Shown here: positions 34,127-42,896 of the stretch, in pieces
Layout: every line of letters begins with the position of its first letter
Numbering within the stretch: position 1 is the first letter of the stretch
NCBI GenBank assembly: GCA_913041025.1
Contig: CAJWGQ010000004.1
Location: 1-50,798 of the forward strand
From: an uncultured Gammaproteobacteria bacterium
Lineage (GTDB): Bacteria > Pseudomonadota > Gammaproteobacteria > Pseudomonadales > Azotimanducaceae_A
Length of the DNA: 50,798 nucleotides
Direction: 5' to 3'
Notes under the pieces: model-generated
What the model was told of the DNA's origin: nothing
Database searches by the model: none
Seen by the model: the letters and a program-made list of their open reading frames with translations, nothing else
Program-made: the position numbers and the translations under genes

Positions 34127-35464
34127 TTACGCCATTGCCCTCTGGAGGCGACGTTTTTCGATTTCCACCGACGTTCTCAACGCGTCGTAATCAAGACCGT
34201 TAGCGACCCCATCTTGGGCTACCCACCTACCGTTCACCATCACTTTCTTTGCTTTAATTGGTTCACCACAAATTACTGGCGCCTGATTAGCATTCCAAAC
34301 CCCTAAAAAGCGCGGTGCATCAACGTCGAAAAGTACCAGATCCGCAACTGAACCCGGAGTCAAACGACCAGCATTCAACCCAAGAATATCTGCGCCACCT
34401 CGCGTACCCCAATCTATCACTTCCTCGACCCTTGTCACGTCCGGCCCACCAACTGCGCGGTGCAGAAGCCAGGCTTGCATCATCTCATTGACCATACTTC
34501 CCGATTCAGCGGAAGCCGACCCATCAACACCGATTGATATTGGCATCCCCTTCTTACTCATCTCAGGCAAATTAGCGATCCCGCTACCTAAACGACAATT
34601 GGACACTGGGCAATGCGAGATGCCCGTCCCTGAGCGAGCAAAACGTGCGATTGCACTGTTACTTGCATGTACAAGATGTGCATACCAAACATCCTCTCCT
34701 AACCAATTAACAGATTCGGCATATTCGTCCGCTGAACATCCAAACCGTTCTTGTGCGGTGGTTTCGTCTCGTAAGATCTCTAACAGGTGGCTATGCATTC
34801 GTAATTTGTGGAAACGCGCAAACTCTGCCATTAATCGAAGGTGCTCGGGCCCAGTTGAGTGAACAAGTGAGGTCGGTGCGACCACAACTCGGGACATCGA
34901 ATCTTCGGCAGGATCGTGACGCAAAAGTGACCTGGTCATCCGCTTCTCCCAAAGTTCGATTGTTTCTATTCGATCGGCATTAAGTCCACGATGTGTTCCA
35001 GAACTTGTTGCACTGCCCCGACAAAGGATGAAGCGAATTCCTGTCTTTTCAGCTGCTTCGAACAAAGCATCTTCCATCTCATCAGATGTCTGCTCGTCAT
35101 ATAGATAATGGTGGTCTGCACATGTAGTGCAGCCAGATCTAAGTAATTCAGAAAAACCTACGCAGGCGGCGGTAAAAAGTGTCTCCGGAGTCATGTTTGG
35201 CCATGCAGCAAAAGGTACACGCGGAAGCCATTCATCAAGATCGCTATCAATGGCAGCAGGAACACCCTTAAGCAGAGACTGCGCAAGATGATGGTGGGTA
35301 TTGACAAGCCCTGGCCAAAGTATCAACCCCCTCGCGTCGACAACTTCATCCTTGTCCTGAGCAGCAATACGGGGCTGTATATCTATAATATGGTTATCAT
35401 AAATTTTGACATCGACAATGCCTTCATCCGTTCGCGCGCCGCGGATCAAAACCGACGAGGTCAC
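34127..35464 (-). CDS. 8-oxoguanine-deaminase-like amidohydrolase (second paralogue)
   Basis: COG0402 amidohydrolase of 445 residues related to the 13384 enzyme: GLVNTHHHLAQSLLKG, LRSGCTTCADHHYLYDE, ILCRGSATSSG, VVAPTSLVHSTGPEHL, RMHSHLLEILRDETTAQERFG and GVDGSASAESGSMVNE. The HHH, CTT-ADHHYL and DGSAS motifs put it in the 8-oxoguanine / isoxanthopterin / hydroxyatrazine deaminase neighbourhood, but APCSPFSV is replaced by APTSLVHS, so the ring specificity probably differs. It overlaps the start of nothing but shares a four-base overlap (GTGA-type) with the substrate-binding gene at 35461, suggesting import and deamination of the same heterocycle. Confidence 0.82.
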   Translation of the reverse strand: MTSSVLIRGARTDEGIVDVKIYDNHIIDIQPRIAAQDKDEVVDARGLILWPGLVNTHHHLAQSLLKGVPAAIDSDLDEWLPRVPFAAWPNMTPETLFTAACVGFSELLRSGCTTCADHHYLYDEQTSDEMEDALFEAAEKTGIRFILCRGSATSSGTHRGLNADRIETIELWEKRMTRSLLRHDPAEDSMSRVVVAPTSLVHSTGPEHLRLMAEFARFHKLRMHSHLLEILRDETTAQERFGCSADEYAESVNWLGEDVWYAHLVHASNSAIARFARSGTGISHCPVSNCRLGSGIANLPEMSKKGMPISIGVDGSASAESGSMVNEMMQAWLLHRAVGGPDVTRVEEVIDWGTRGGADILGLNAGRLTPGSVADLVLFDVDAPRFLGVWNANQAPVICGEPIKAKKVMVNGRWVAQDGVANGLDYDALRTSVEIEKRRLQRAMA

Positions 35465-36474
35465 GGAGAGGGAAGTCCCAAAGGAAATGCTTTTTCTACG
35501 TCAACGTCTCCATCAAGTAACTCAAGCTCAGTTAATTGTCGGATAAGCGTCATGACTCGCTCCCTATCAAATTTTCCAAATTCCTCTCCTGAATTGGGAT
35601 CGCCGTGAGTCAATTGGTATTCCTGCATCGCGGCCTTCGACCACGACATGGACTCTTCAGTATGCTGTGGGTTGAGTTCTGCGATTGCCGCATGCGCGAG
35701 GTTGCCATCTCCGTCGACGTACGCTTGCCAACCCCTGATAGAAGCTCGCATAAATGCAGCGACAATATCGGGATTTTCTTGGACATATGATGCCTCGGCA
35801 TAAACTTGCCTATAAGGATCAAACCCTGACTGGGATAGAGGGATAACCATTGGCTCAATGCCTTCTTTTGTTACATAGAACGGCTCATTAGTAATAAAAC
35901 ATTGCTGAATAAAGTCCGGGTCTGAAAGGAATCGTGTCAAGCTGTAATCAAGCGGCACAATTTGAAGGCGAATGCCCAAAGATTTTTGGAGAAATTGCAC
36001 ATATCCTGCTCCAGGATTAATCATGACCCTACGACCGTCCAAATCCATAAGAGACTGTAGTCCAAGACTCTTGTGCGACATGATGCATTGAGGATCATGC
36101 TGAAAGTACGGGAATACAGAGACCAACGGGATGCCCCTTGAAATCGCCATAAGTGTGTTATCGCTTGTACCCAACGCAAATTGAACACGGCCAGTGGCTA
36201 CCAACTGCGGAATATTGCTCATATTTGCACCTGGTCGAACCTCTACTTCCAAACCTTCTTCCTCATAGAAACCAGCATGCAGAGCGTGATAAAAACCCGC
36301 ATGTTCTGGTTGCGCATACCAGTCGGTTTGTAACACGACATTCGGTCGGTTCATCGCGTCATTTGGGACTTCTGAGGTCGCCATAGGGCCAGAAGTTTCA
36401 CTACAACTAATCAGCACAATGATAAAAATTAAACATGCGGCTAGCCGTTGCGCAAAAATCTTTAAACTTTTCAT
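35461..36474 (-). CDS. THI5/NMT1-type ABC substrate-binding lipoprotein
   Basis: An N-terminal lipoprotein signal ends in LISC (Cys24), followed by a periplasmic-binding domain of the NMT1/THI5 (SsuA/ThiY) type: QTDWYAQPEHAGFYHALHAG, YEEEGLEVEVRPG, VATGRVQFALGTSD and FMRASIRGWQAYVDG. The TDWYxxPEHAGFYxAL opening is characteristic of transporters for pyrimidine-like heterocycles. Encoded ahead of it in the operon are the cognate permease and ATPase, and behind it a COG0402 deaminase. A heterocyclic base (oxidised purine, pterin or pyrimidine) is the likely cargo, by inference. Confidence 0.87.
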   Translation of the reverse strand: MKSLKIFAQRLAACLIFIIVLISCSETSGPMATSEVPNDAMNRPNVVLQTDWYAQPEHAGFYHALHAGFYEEEGLEVEVRPGANMSNIPQLVATGRVQFALGTSDNTLMAISRGIPLVSVFPYFQHDPQCIMSHKSLGLQSLMDLDGRRVMINPGAGYVQFLQKSLGIRLQIVPLDYSLTRFLSDPDFIQQCFITNEPFYVTKEGIEPMVIPLSQSGFDPYRQVYAEASYVQENPDIVAAFMRASIRGWQAYVDGDGNLAHAAIAELNPQHTEESMSWSKAAMQEYQLTHGDPNSGEEFGKFDRERVMTLIRQLTELELLDGDVDVEKAFPLGLPSP

Positions 36475-37223
36475 AGGTCATCTCCAACATAAGAATCATG
36501 CCACTTGTGCAGCAGCCACCAGGAAAAGAGATTCACCATTCCCACAAATAGGAATCCAATCGCACACGCAGTAAACGCGGCAGCAAAGAGCGCAGGTATT
36601 TTAAATTGAGCGCTGAAGATCATAACCACGAAGCCAAGGCCAGCCTCGTTTGAAGAACCCATGCCTGCAACCGTGTCTCCGTAAAGAGCGCCTATAGGCG
36701 TCAACGCAGCAGCTACACGAAGGCCTGTTAAAAAATACGGCATCGCTGAAGGCAGTCGAAGCCAAAGCAACTCTTGCCACCGACTACTCTTGTATATCCT
36801 GAAGAGATCAACCAAATTCTGATCAGCGGAGCGCAATCCCATCGTCGTATTTGCAACGATCGGGAAAAAGCAGATTAAAAAGGTGATAACTGTGATGCTC
36901 AACAATCCCTGACCAGCCCAGAGGATGACGATCGGCGCAAGTACGATAATCGGTGTCATTTTGAGAATCAGAACATAAGGGTATACGCCCCTATAGGCCC
37001 AGTTACTTGATGCCAACCATACTGCCAGCAGCATCGCTCCAATTACTGAACTAAAAAAACCTACTAAACACGCAATAGTGGTTTGAACAGCCCCTGTCCA
37101 TAGAACAGAACTCTCTTCAATGCCAGCTTCCACCACTCTATGAATTGGTGGTAGCTGATACTCAGGAATAGCAAATAAGGCGATAGCAAGATACCAACAA
37201 GCTATAAGCCCGCTGCCAATCAA
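36471..37223 (-). CDS. ABC importer permease (SsuC/ThiX-like)
   Basis: BPD-type inner-membrane permease with six helices. The EAA-like loop is seen in DLFRIYKSSRWQELLWLRL then PSAMPYFLTGLRVAAALTPI, and the LIIVLAPIVILWAG-like MTPIIVLAPIVILWAG helix precedes it. The open frame from a TTG at 37223 gives 250 residues, but the family normally begins with a basic patch. The same frame upstream reads KRSLANFAWPA, beginning at a CTG (37259) that overlaps the ATPase stop by two bases. I think that unusual CTG start is plausible. It pairs with the ATPase at 37256 and the lipoprotein at 35461. Confidence 0.88.
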   Translation of the reverse strand: MIGSGLIACWYLAIALFAIPEYQLPPIHRVVEAGIEESSVLWTGAVQTTIACLVGFFSSVIGAMLLAVWLASSNWAYRGVYPYVLILKMTPIIVLAPIVILWAGQGLLSITVITFLICFFPIVANTTMGLRSADQNLVDLFRIYKSSRWQELLWLRLPSAMPYFLTGLRVAAALTPIGALYGDTVAGMGSSNEAGLGFVVMIFSAQFKIPALFAAAFTACAIGFLFVGMVNLFSWWLLHKWHDSYVGDDL

Positions 37224-37255
37224 AGCCGGCCACGCAAAATTAGCTAGTGAGCGTT

Positions 37256-38023
37256 TCAGAGGATATCCACTTTTGTTAGAGGATTAGCCTGTACCTGGCG
37301 TAATGCCTGACTAACCTCAACAACTAGGGACTGATAATAGGCTTCTTGTCTAGTCTTGTCGGTCCGAGGAAAGGGTAATGGGATATCAACAATTCTGGAA
37401 ATCGTTCCTGGGTTTGGCGCCAGAATTACTACGCGTGAAGATAGAAAGACTGCCTCCGCGACAGAGTGGGTTACAAACATTGACGTCCAATGCGAAAGAT
37501 CTCGCAGACGCAGAAGTTCTTCGTTGAGACCATCTCTCGTCATTTCATCAAGAGCCCCAAACGGTTCATCCAGCAATAATAGGTCTGGCTCCGTAGCCAA
37601 TGCTCGAGCAATGGAAACCCGCATTCGCATGCCACCCGAGAGTTCGCGCGGATAATAGTCCGCTACATCAGCAAGTCCAACCAGGTCGAGAAAGTGACTC
37701 CCCGCAGCGCACCTAGTCTCGGCGTCAATGCCTTCGATACGCAATGGAAGAACTGTATTTTCGCGTACGGTCAGCCAAGGCAGCAACGTCGCATCCTGGA
37801 AAACATAGGCGAGTCTCGCACCAGTATTACCCTGCTCAATGCATCCCTTACTCGGTTCTATCAAGCCCGCGACCAGACGCAGGATTGTGGACTTTCCACA
37901 ACCACTTGGACCGATAAGACTTAAGAATTCTCCTTCTTGAAGAGTCAGGTCAAGATCTTTGAGGACAAGTTTATCCAGTTCAAAGTATTTCCGAACGCCC
38001 CTTAGTTCCAGCATAGAAGTCAA
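37256..38023 (-). CDS. ABC importer ATP-binding protein (SsuB/ThiZ-like)
   Basis: Single ATPase of 255 residues: Walker A GPSGCGKST, Q-loop YVFQDATLLPW, signature LSGGMRMRVSIARAL, Walker B DLLLLDEPFGALDE and switch His in FVTHSVAEAVFLSSRV. The LPWLTVRENTVLPL stretch is typical of nitrate/sulfonate/heterocycle importers. First gene of a four-gene minus-strand operon (ATPase, permease, lipoprotein, deaminase). It lies 156 bases from the RidA-like gene upstream. Confidence 0.93.
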   Translation of the reverse strand: MTSMLELRGVRKYFELDKLVLKDLDLTLQEGEFLSLIGPSGCGKSTILRLVAGLIEPSKGCIEQGNTGARLAYVFQDATLLPWLTVRENTVLPLRIEGIDAETRCAAGSHFLDLVGLADVADYYPRELSGGMRMRVSIARALATEPDLLLLDEPFGALDEMTRDGLNEELLRLRDLSHWTSMFVTHSVAEAVFLSSRVVILAPNPGTISRIVDIPLPFPRTDKTRQEAYYQSLVVEVSQALRQVQANPLTKVDIL

Positions 38024-38179
38024 ACGATACTACTCATCGTCGGCAGAGATATTAGAATTTGCAAAAGCTATGCCAAGCGACGGCTGCTAGGTCAACGCTC
38101 AGTTTCAGCCTCCCCAGTCCATGCAACTTGAATTGTGCTTCATCACGAATCAGCAAAGCTCAGATTGCACTCTTTTGGC

Positions 38180-38572
38180 TCACGATATAGCTCGGGCGGC
38201 TGTAATCTCGACCTCTACTTTCATTTCTTCGCGTGTAAACCCTGCGACCACCATTAGCGTCGATGCCGGAGCGGACTGGGCGATAAAACGATCTCTGACC
38301 GACATATAATCAGAAAAAAACTTTCGATCAGTAACGTATGCATTAATCCTAACGACATCACAAAATTCCATACCAGCCGCGAAAAGTATCTCCTTTATAT
38401 TCAGAAAACATTGCTCTGTTTGCGCCAAGACGCTAGATGGAATGGCATCTTCTTTGCTTACACCTAATTGACCAGAAGTGAAAAGCCATCGGGCATTAGA
38501 AGGGACAACGACCCCGTGATGATAATTTCCATAAGGTGGGCGTATATCAGGGACCAGATATTCTAGAGTCAT
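38180..38572 (-). CDS. RidA/YjgF-family protein
   Basis: Small trimeric YjgF/YER057c/UK114-family protein. Members hydrolyse reactive enamine/imine intermediates or act in ureidoacrylate/carbamate-type steps. Typical segments are GVVVPSNARWLFTSGQLGV, QTEQCFLNIKEILFAAGMEF and DVVRINAYVTDRKFFSDYMS, then SAPASTLMVVAGFTREEMKVE with the Val/Glu end. The usual Arg105-type residue of imine deaminases falls in the stretch RDRFIAQSAPAST without an obvious Arg-Pro motif, so activity may differ. I choose the ATG at 38572; 14 further codons are open upstream. It is divergent from the creatininase-family gene. Confidence 0.8.
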   Translation of the reverse strand: MTLEYLVPDIRPPYGNYHHGVVVPSNARWLFTSGQLGVSKEDAIPSSVLAQTEQCFLNIKEILFAAGMEFCDVVRINAYVTDRKFFSDYMSVRDRFIAQSAPASTLMVVAGFTREEMKVEVEITAARAIS

Positions 38573-38654
38573 TATCCACGTCACTTTTTCTCTTCGTTCG
38601 CTGTATGCAAGCAACTCTTATGCCCGTTTAAGGGCAGTATTGGATTAGTAAAAA

Positions 38655-39470
38655 ATGTTACAAACCGCACCTTTCCAGCGCTGGCAAGATCTTACTACTG
38701 AGGACTTCAAAGCAATCGACCCAGAAAAGACCGTTGCTTTATTGCCACTGGGGGCAATGGAACAGCACGGGCCACATCTCCCGATATCGACCGATGCAAC
38801 AATCGCCGAAGAGATGTGTACACGAGGCGCCAAGCTGGCAGATGGCAGTTTTCAACTCCTATTAATGCCCACACAGTCCATCGGTAAGTCGACCGAACAC
38901 ACTCAGTTTCCAGGCACTCTTACCCACAGTGCGCCCACGCTCTTGGATTCTTGGATGGAAATCGGGGATAGCGTCGCGAGAACGGGCATTAAAAAGTTGG
39001 TATTTTTTAACGGCCATGGCGGGCAGCCACAGATCATGGAAATCTGCTGCCGAGAGCTGCGTATCCGACATGACATGCTGTGTGTGGGCACGAGCAACTG
39101 GAGCTTTGGACAACCTGAGGCAAGCACGGTCCCCGCTGCGGAAAGGCGGTACGGTATTCACGCGGGAACTGTAGAGACCTCTATCATGCTATCCCTCAAA
39201 CCTGAGCTAGTGCGCATGGATAAGGCGCAAAATTTTGAGGGCTTGCTTGCAGACGTTGAGCTGGAATACGAAGAATTGCGCATCATTGGCAGTACCTACG
39301 TAGGCTGGCAGGCGCAAGATCTTCATCCAATCGGATGCTCGGGTGACGCTACCAAAGCTTCATCTACAATCGGTGAGGTCTATGTCCAACACATCACGAA
39401 AGGTCTTTCACGATTGCTAAAAGAGGTGTCCACTTACCCTCTAGAACGTATAAGGGATCGTGTAATCTGA
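38655..39470 (+). CDS. Creatininase-family amidohydrolase
   Basis: Predicted metal-dependent cyclic-amide or formamide hydrolase of the creatininase family (271 residues). Metal-site motifs are LPLGAMEQHGPHLPISTDA (Glu and His, then Asp), FFNGHGGQ and the late HAGTVETSIML with the Glu. Family members act on creatinine, on a formylated pyrimidine precursor in archaeal flavin synthesis, or on mycofactocin. None of those systems is visible here, so a hydantoin- or lactam-type purine breakdown product is a possibility, by inference only. It is convergent with the NCS2 permease gene, two bases apart, and divergent from ridA. Confidence 0.85.
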   Translation: MLQTAPFQRWQDLTTEDFKAIDPEKTVALLPLGAMEQHGPHLPISTDATIAEEMCTRGAKLADGSFQLLLMPTQSIGKSTEHTQFPGTLTHSAPTLLDSWMEIGDSVARTGIKKLVFFNGHGGQPQIMEICCRELRIRHDMLCVGTSNWSFGQPEASTVPAAERRYGIHAGTVETSIMLSLKPELVRMDKAQNFEGLLADVELEYEELRIIGSTYVGWQAQDLHPIGCSGDATKASSTIGEVYVQHITKGLSRLLKEVSTYPLERIRDRVI

Positions 39471-39472
39471 CG

Positions 39473-41026
39473 TTAATCTGCAGAGCCGACGCTTCGAGTT
39501 GCACGAACGAGAAGCGAACCCGCAATTATTAAATAAGCTACTGATAATTCCGGAGATACGGCTATTCCGACTGATTCACTATGCATCAAGCCGAAAAAAG
39601 ATAGTATGGCTGCAACTAGAGCAAAAGCTGATGCTCTCTTAAATTGCCGGTCGATAATTGTGATGGCTATTGCGGCCAAAATAATACCCGATAGGATTGC
39701 GCCGCCCCCTAAGACTTCCAGTCCCGCGTATAAAACGCCCTCTTCAGTCAGAGCCTGTGTACCGACGTTAGACGCGGTCGTTCCTGCAGCGATAAGCGCA
39801 CTATCTACCTGATTTTTACCCCAAGCCGCAAGGTGTGGGATCAGTGCAAGAATTATTGCCGGCGCGTGCTTCGCAGGCGATTCCGCGAAAGCCTGCGCAC
39901 CAATCAACATCCCGATATAAAGAAGGATAGGCAAGATAGCAACGGCTGGAATAATCGCGAGCATAAGACTAAGCAGCCCTAAACAACTCAAAATAAAAAT
40001 TACGATCCCAGTCACTGCGGAATAACCTAAGCGCCCTCCCATTGCCTTCCAGCCTGGATGGCCAATATAAACCGCATTGATAAAGGGATTCCCCATCAGA
40101 CAACCCATCATGCTGACCACTCCGTCTGCTGTTACTACCCGAGTTGTCGGATAGTGATCACCCGCCACGGCAGCGGATTCGACATTATCCGTTGCCTCAA
40201 CAAGATCATAAATGCCAAAAGGGATTGCGGTAACAAGCAGGATACCGAGATACTCAAAACCAGAGAAAACGTGGCCAAATGCGGGCAACGGAATACTAAA
40301 ACCAAAATCAAGCAAAGCAGAAGTGATCCCAGTCAAACTGGTGTTGGTATAGGTAAACCCTGCGAAGTGAACACTCCAAGCGATGACCACACCCACGAGG
40401 ATTGCGATGAGGCCAGCCGGAATTCCGAATGCATATCTAACACGGCCGAACCAACCGCTTAGAATAATCACAAAACAAATTAAACCGATGGCTGGAAAAG
40501 TCATCATCTCCAACGCAGGTCGCATTGCAATAAAGGTGATAGAAACACCCGCAAGGGTTCCGAGTAACGCACCTCGAGGAGTCAAATTGCGAATAAACGG
40601 AGCGATGAACCCGCCCAACATAAGAATGATGCTTTGAATAAATACCCAAGCTAGACCTGCCTCCCAAGCGGAGATGGCACTTCCTGATTGCTGTTGGATG
40701 GGTATCATGATTACGAAAACCACAACAAACATATGCGGAACACTAATACCCGAAGGTAAGGCACAGACATCGCCTCGGCCCGTCTCTTTTGCTAACCGCC
40801 AACCAAGGTAGGTGTAATAACTAGTCGAAAGAAACAACATCAAACCCGTTGCTGGAAGAATTCTTCCAAAAATCAAATCATCAGGCATGCCAACAGCGAA
40901 ACTCAGTAACCCGGTTAGTACTAGCATGTTGACAAGAATATTGGTCCCGAAACCGAATAGAGCATTCCAATCTCCTGGCTGCCAGAGAGAAGGTGCGGCA
41001 TTCATATTTTTTACGGGAGCCATCAA
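39473..41026 (-). CDS. NCS2/AzgA-related permease
   Basis: Large inner-membrane symporter of 517 residues with about 13-14 helices. It belongs to the COG2252-like group: [55 protein letters not shown] followed by [20 protein letters not shown] and [16 protein letters not shown]. These differ from both NCS2 permeases of the core block, so its cargo is probably another heterocycle. Its start overlaps the stop of the cysteine-hydrolase gene by four bases (ATGA), so the hydrolase and permease probably share a substrate or pathway. Confidence 0.86.
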   Translation of the reverse strand: MMAPVKNMNAAPSLWQPGDWNALFGFGTNILVNMLVLTGLLSFAVGMPDDLIFGRILPATGLMLFLSTSYYTYLGWRLAKETGRGDVCALPSGISVPHMFVVVFVIMIPIQQQSGSAISAWEAGLAWVFIQSIILMLGGFIAPFIRNLTPRGALLGTLAGVSITFIAMRPALEMMTFPAIGLICFVIILSGWFGRVRYAFGIPAGLIAILVGVVIAWSVHFAGFTYTNTSLTGITSALLDFGFSIPLPAFGHVFSGFEYLGILLVTAIPFGIYDLVEATDNVESAAVAGDHYPTTRVVTADGVVSMMGCLMGNPFINAVYIGHPGWKAMGGRLGYSAVTGIVIFILSCLGLLSLMLAIIPAVAILPILLYIGMLIGAQAFAESPAKHAPAIILALIPHLAAWGKNQVDSALIAAGTTASNVGTQALTEEGVLYAGLEVLGGGAILSGIILAAIAITIIDRQFKRASAFALVAAILSFFGLMHSESVGIAVSPELSVAYLIIAGSLLVRATRSVGSAD

Positions 41027-41772
41027 GTATCACCTAAAAATGCGTTGTTCAAACTATCAGACGTGGTTACTCGTCCAAAAATTCCTCCTTGCGCTGCAAC
41101 CATCTTCAGAGCGGACTCGTGTAACTCAGGCGCGTAAGAGCCACACGCATCAGCAACGACTAGACACATGAAACCGCGATCAGACGCTTCTCGAATAGTG
41201 CTACTAACGCAAACTTCGGTCGTGACACCGCACAAAATTAAAGTATCGATGCCTTGTCTGCGCAGCTGTAACTCTAGCGTTGTCTTATAGAATGCCCCTT
41301 TACCTGGTTTATCTATAACCAATTCATCGCCACGAGGTGATAATCTGGGGACAATATCGTGTCCTGGCTCTCCCCGAATGAGTACTCTTCCCATGGGGCC
41401 AACATCACCAATCCGTGAGCCCTCCGGGAGTTGATAGTACTTGCTATCCGGGAGATCACTCAGGTCTGGCAAATGACCTTCCCTAGTATGCACGATAAGC
41501 ATATTCTTACAGCGCGCCAACATAAGCAGTGACTCGACCCTATCAACAACGGGCGTTAACAAACTTACATCGTTACCGAGTAGGTCGCCAAAACCACCGG
41601 GCTCTAAGAAATCTCGTTGCATATCGATCACGATCAATGCAGTACGATTAGGATCAGCCGCAATCACATTTGATTGTGCCTCTGGGCCTAGCAATGCCAA
41701 GTCCGCGTGGTCTCCGCTTTGAAAATAAGTTTGCCCAGATGGAATGTTGCTAGCCTCGGTGATGGCGCGCAA
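41023..41772 (-). CDS. Cysteine hydrolase, biuret/triuret-hydrolase-like (isochorismatase fold)
   Basis: Isochorismatase-fold amidohydrolase with catalytic Asp50 ([10 protein letters not shown]), Lys155/Lys158 (IDKPGKGAF) and nucleophile Cys188 ([19 protein letters not shown]). The stretches [35 protein letters not shown] and [10 protein letters not shown] closely match biuret hydrolase (BiuH) and its relative triuret hydrolase (TrtA); RutB and N-carbamoylsarcosine hydrolase are more distant alternatives. The frame starts at ATG 41772, overlapping the preceding gene by 85 bases. A TTG at 41700 or a GTG at 41667 would cut the overlap and still keep the catalytic domain. It is encoded between a permease and a cytosine-deaminase-like enzyme. 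Confidence 0.82.
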   Translation of the reverse strand: MRAITEASNIPSGQTYFQSGDHADLALLGPEAQSNVIAADPNRTALIVIDMQRDFLEPGGFGDLLGNDVSLLTPVVDRVESLLMLARCKNMLIVHTREGHLPDLSDLPDSKYYQLPEGSRIGDVGPMGRVLIRGEPGHDIVPRLSPRGDELVIDKPGKGAFYKTTLELQLRRQGIDTLILCGVTTEVCVSSTIREASDRGFMCLVVADACGSYAPELHESALKMVAAQGGIFGRVTTSDSLNNAFLGDT

Positions 41773-42896
41773 ATGGCTCGCAGAGGGTCCACTTCATCGA
41801 GTACAACTAGATCCGCAGTTTCCTCGTTACGAATCTCAGCACGTGTTCCGTCGAATGCCTTCGCCGCGTTACGAGTCACCAAATCTATTGCACCAACGAG
41901 TTCCTCAGTTCCTGTTCTTTGGTCGACCAAAGCGGTGAGGCTAGCAGCCATCAAGGGATCGTAATTGCCAAAAGGATTAAATGGATCACTGACATTGTCC
42001 GAACCAGCGCATACATTAATACCTGCCTGGATCAATCTCGTGACAGGAGTCATTCCACGAGGCTTAGGTGTCGCCGATCTCCCCATCAAAACCAGATTGC
42101 AAAGCGGTAATGCGACCACACTAATGTGTGCAGCGGCAACTTTCGATGCTGTAGTCTCGACAATTTCTGGAGGCTGGAATGCAAGCGAACAACAGTGGCT
42201 AGCGGTTACCGCCTGTGCATACTTCGATGATAGACATGCATCCGCCAGCGTTAAGAGCGTAACGCTTTCAGAATCTTCGGTCTCATCAATGTGCAAATCG
42301 ATTGGCGTATCGTAATCACGAGCATATTTAAGAGCTGTAGCAACAGAGCTCGTAGGGTCTGGCATCAATGCGGGCGCCCCACCAACGATATCTAAACCTA
42401 GGTCCAGAGCCCTTTCCAAACGTTTCCTTTCCTCTCTGGTACCGTCAAGCGACATCATGCCAGCAAATTGTATGTTGATCGCCTCCCTGAGTTCGTATCG
42501 AACCTCGTTCAATACTCGCAGCACATCTAAATCAGAGTCTTGGCTTAAGTTCAGATGACTACGCATTTTTGTTGTTCCGAAGCTGATCGAGTGACGCACA
42601 GCTGCCAAAGCATTCTTACGAATATCGTCCTGCTGACGTGTAGTCTCGGTACGCTTGAAATTTTCGATGGCTCCTCTCAAAGTGCCTTCCGGGTTTTCAA
42701 TATGAGAATAGGTCTTGTCTAAGTGGGCATGAATCTCTGTAAGCCCTGGAAGAACAAGCCGTCCCTCTAGATCCCATACATCTGCGTCACAAATGGACCC
42801 CTCGTCGGTATCGAGAAATATTTTTCCGGCTTTCAATAGGATATTGTGTGTGTTCTCTACTCCCCACAGACGAGCATTACGAAGCAACCAAGTCAT
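41688..42896 (-). CDS. Cytosine-deaminase-like amidohydrolase
   Basis: COG0402 / CodA-type amidohydrolase of 402 residues: [17 protein letters not shown] with the HxH metal pair, [39 protein letters not shown], and the metal Asp in [20 protein letters not shown]. The HLDKT and [12 protein letters not shown] motifs are diagnostic of the cytosine/isoguanine/creatinine deaminase branch. The product may be a ring-deaminated pyrimidine, triazine or purine-like base. It overlaps the FAD-linked oxidase gene upstream by four bases and the BiuH-like gene downstream by up to 85, forming one four-gene unit with the permease. Confidence 0.86.
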   Translation of the reverse strand: MTWLLRNARLWGVENTHNILLKAGKIFLDTDEGSICDADVWDLEGRLVLPGLTEIHAHLDKTYSHIENPEGTLRGAIENFKRTETTRQQDDIRKNALAAVRHSISFGTTKMRSHLNLSQDSDLDVLRVLNEVRYELREAINIQFAGMMSLDGTREERKRLERALDLGLDIVGGAPALMPDPTSSVATALKYARDYDTPIDLHIDETEDSESVTLLTLADACLSSKYAQAVTASHCCSLAFQPPEIVETTASKVAAAHISVVALPLCNLVLMGRSATPKPRGMTPVTRLIQAGINVCAGSDNVSDPFNPFGNYDPLMAASLTALVDQRTGTEELVGAIDLVTRNAAKAFDGTRAEIRNEETADLVVLDEVDPLRAICAPSPRLATFHLGKLIFKAETTRTWHC

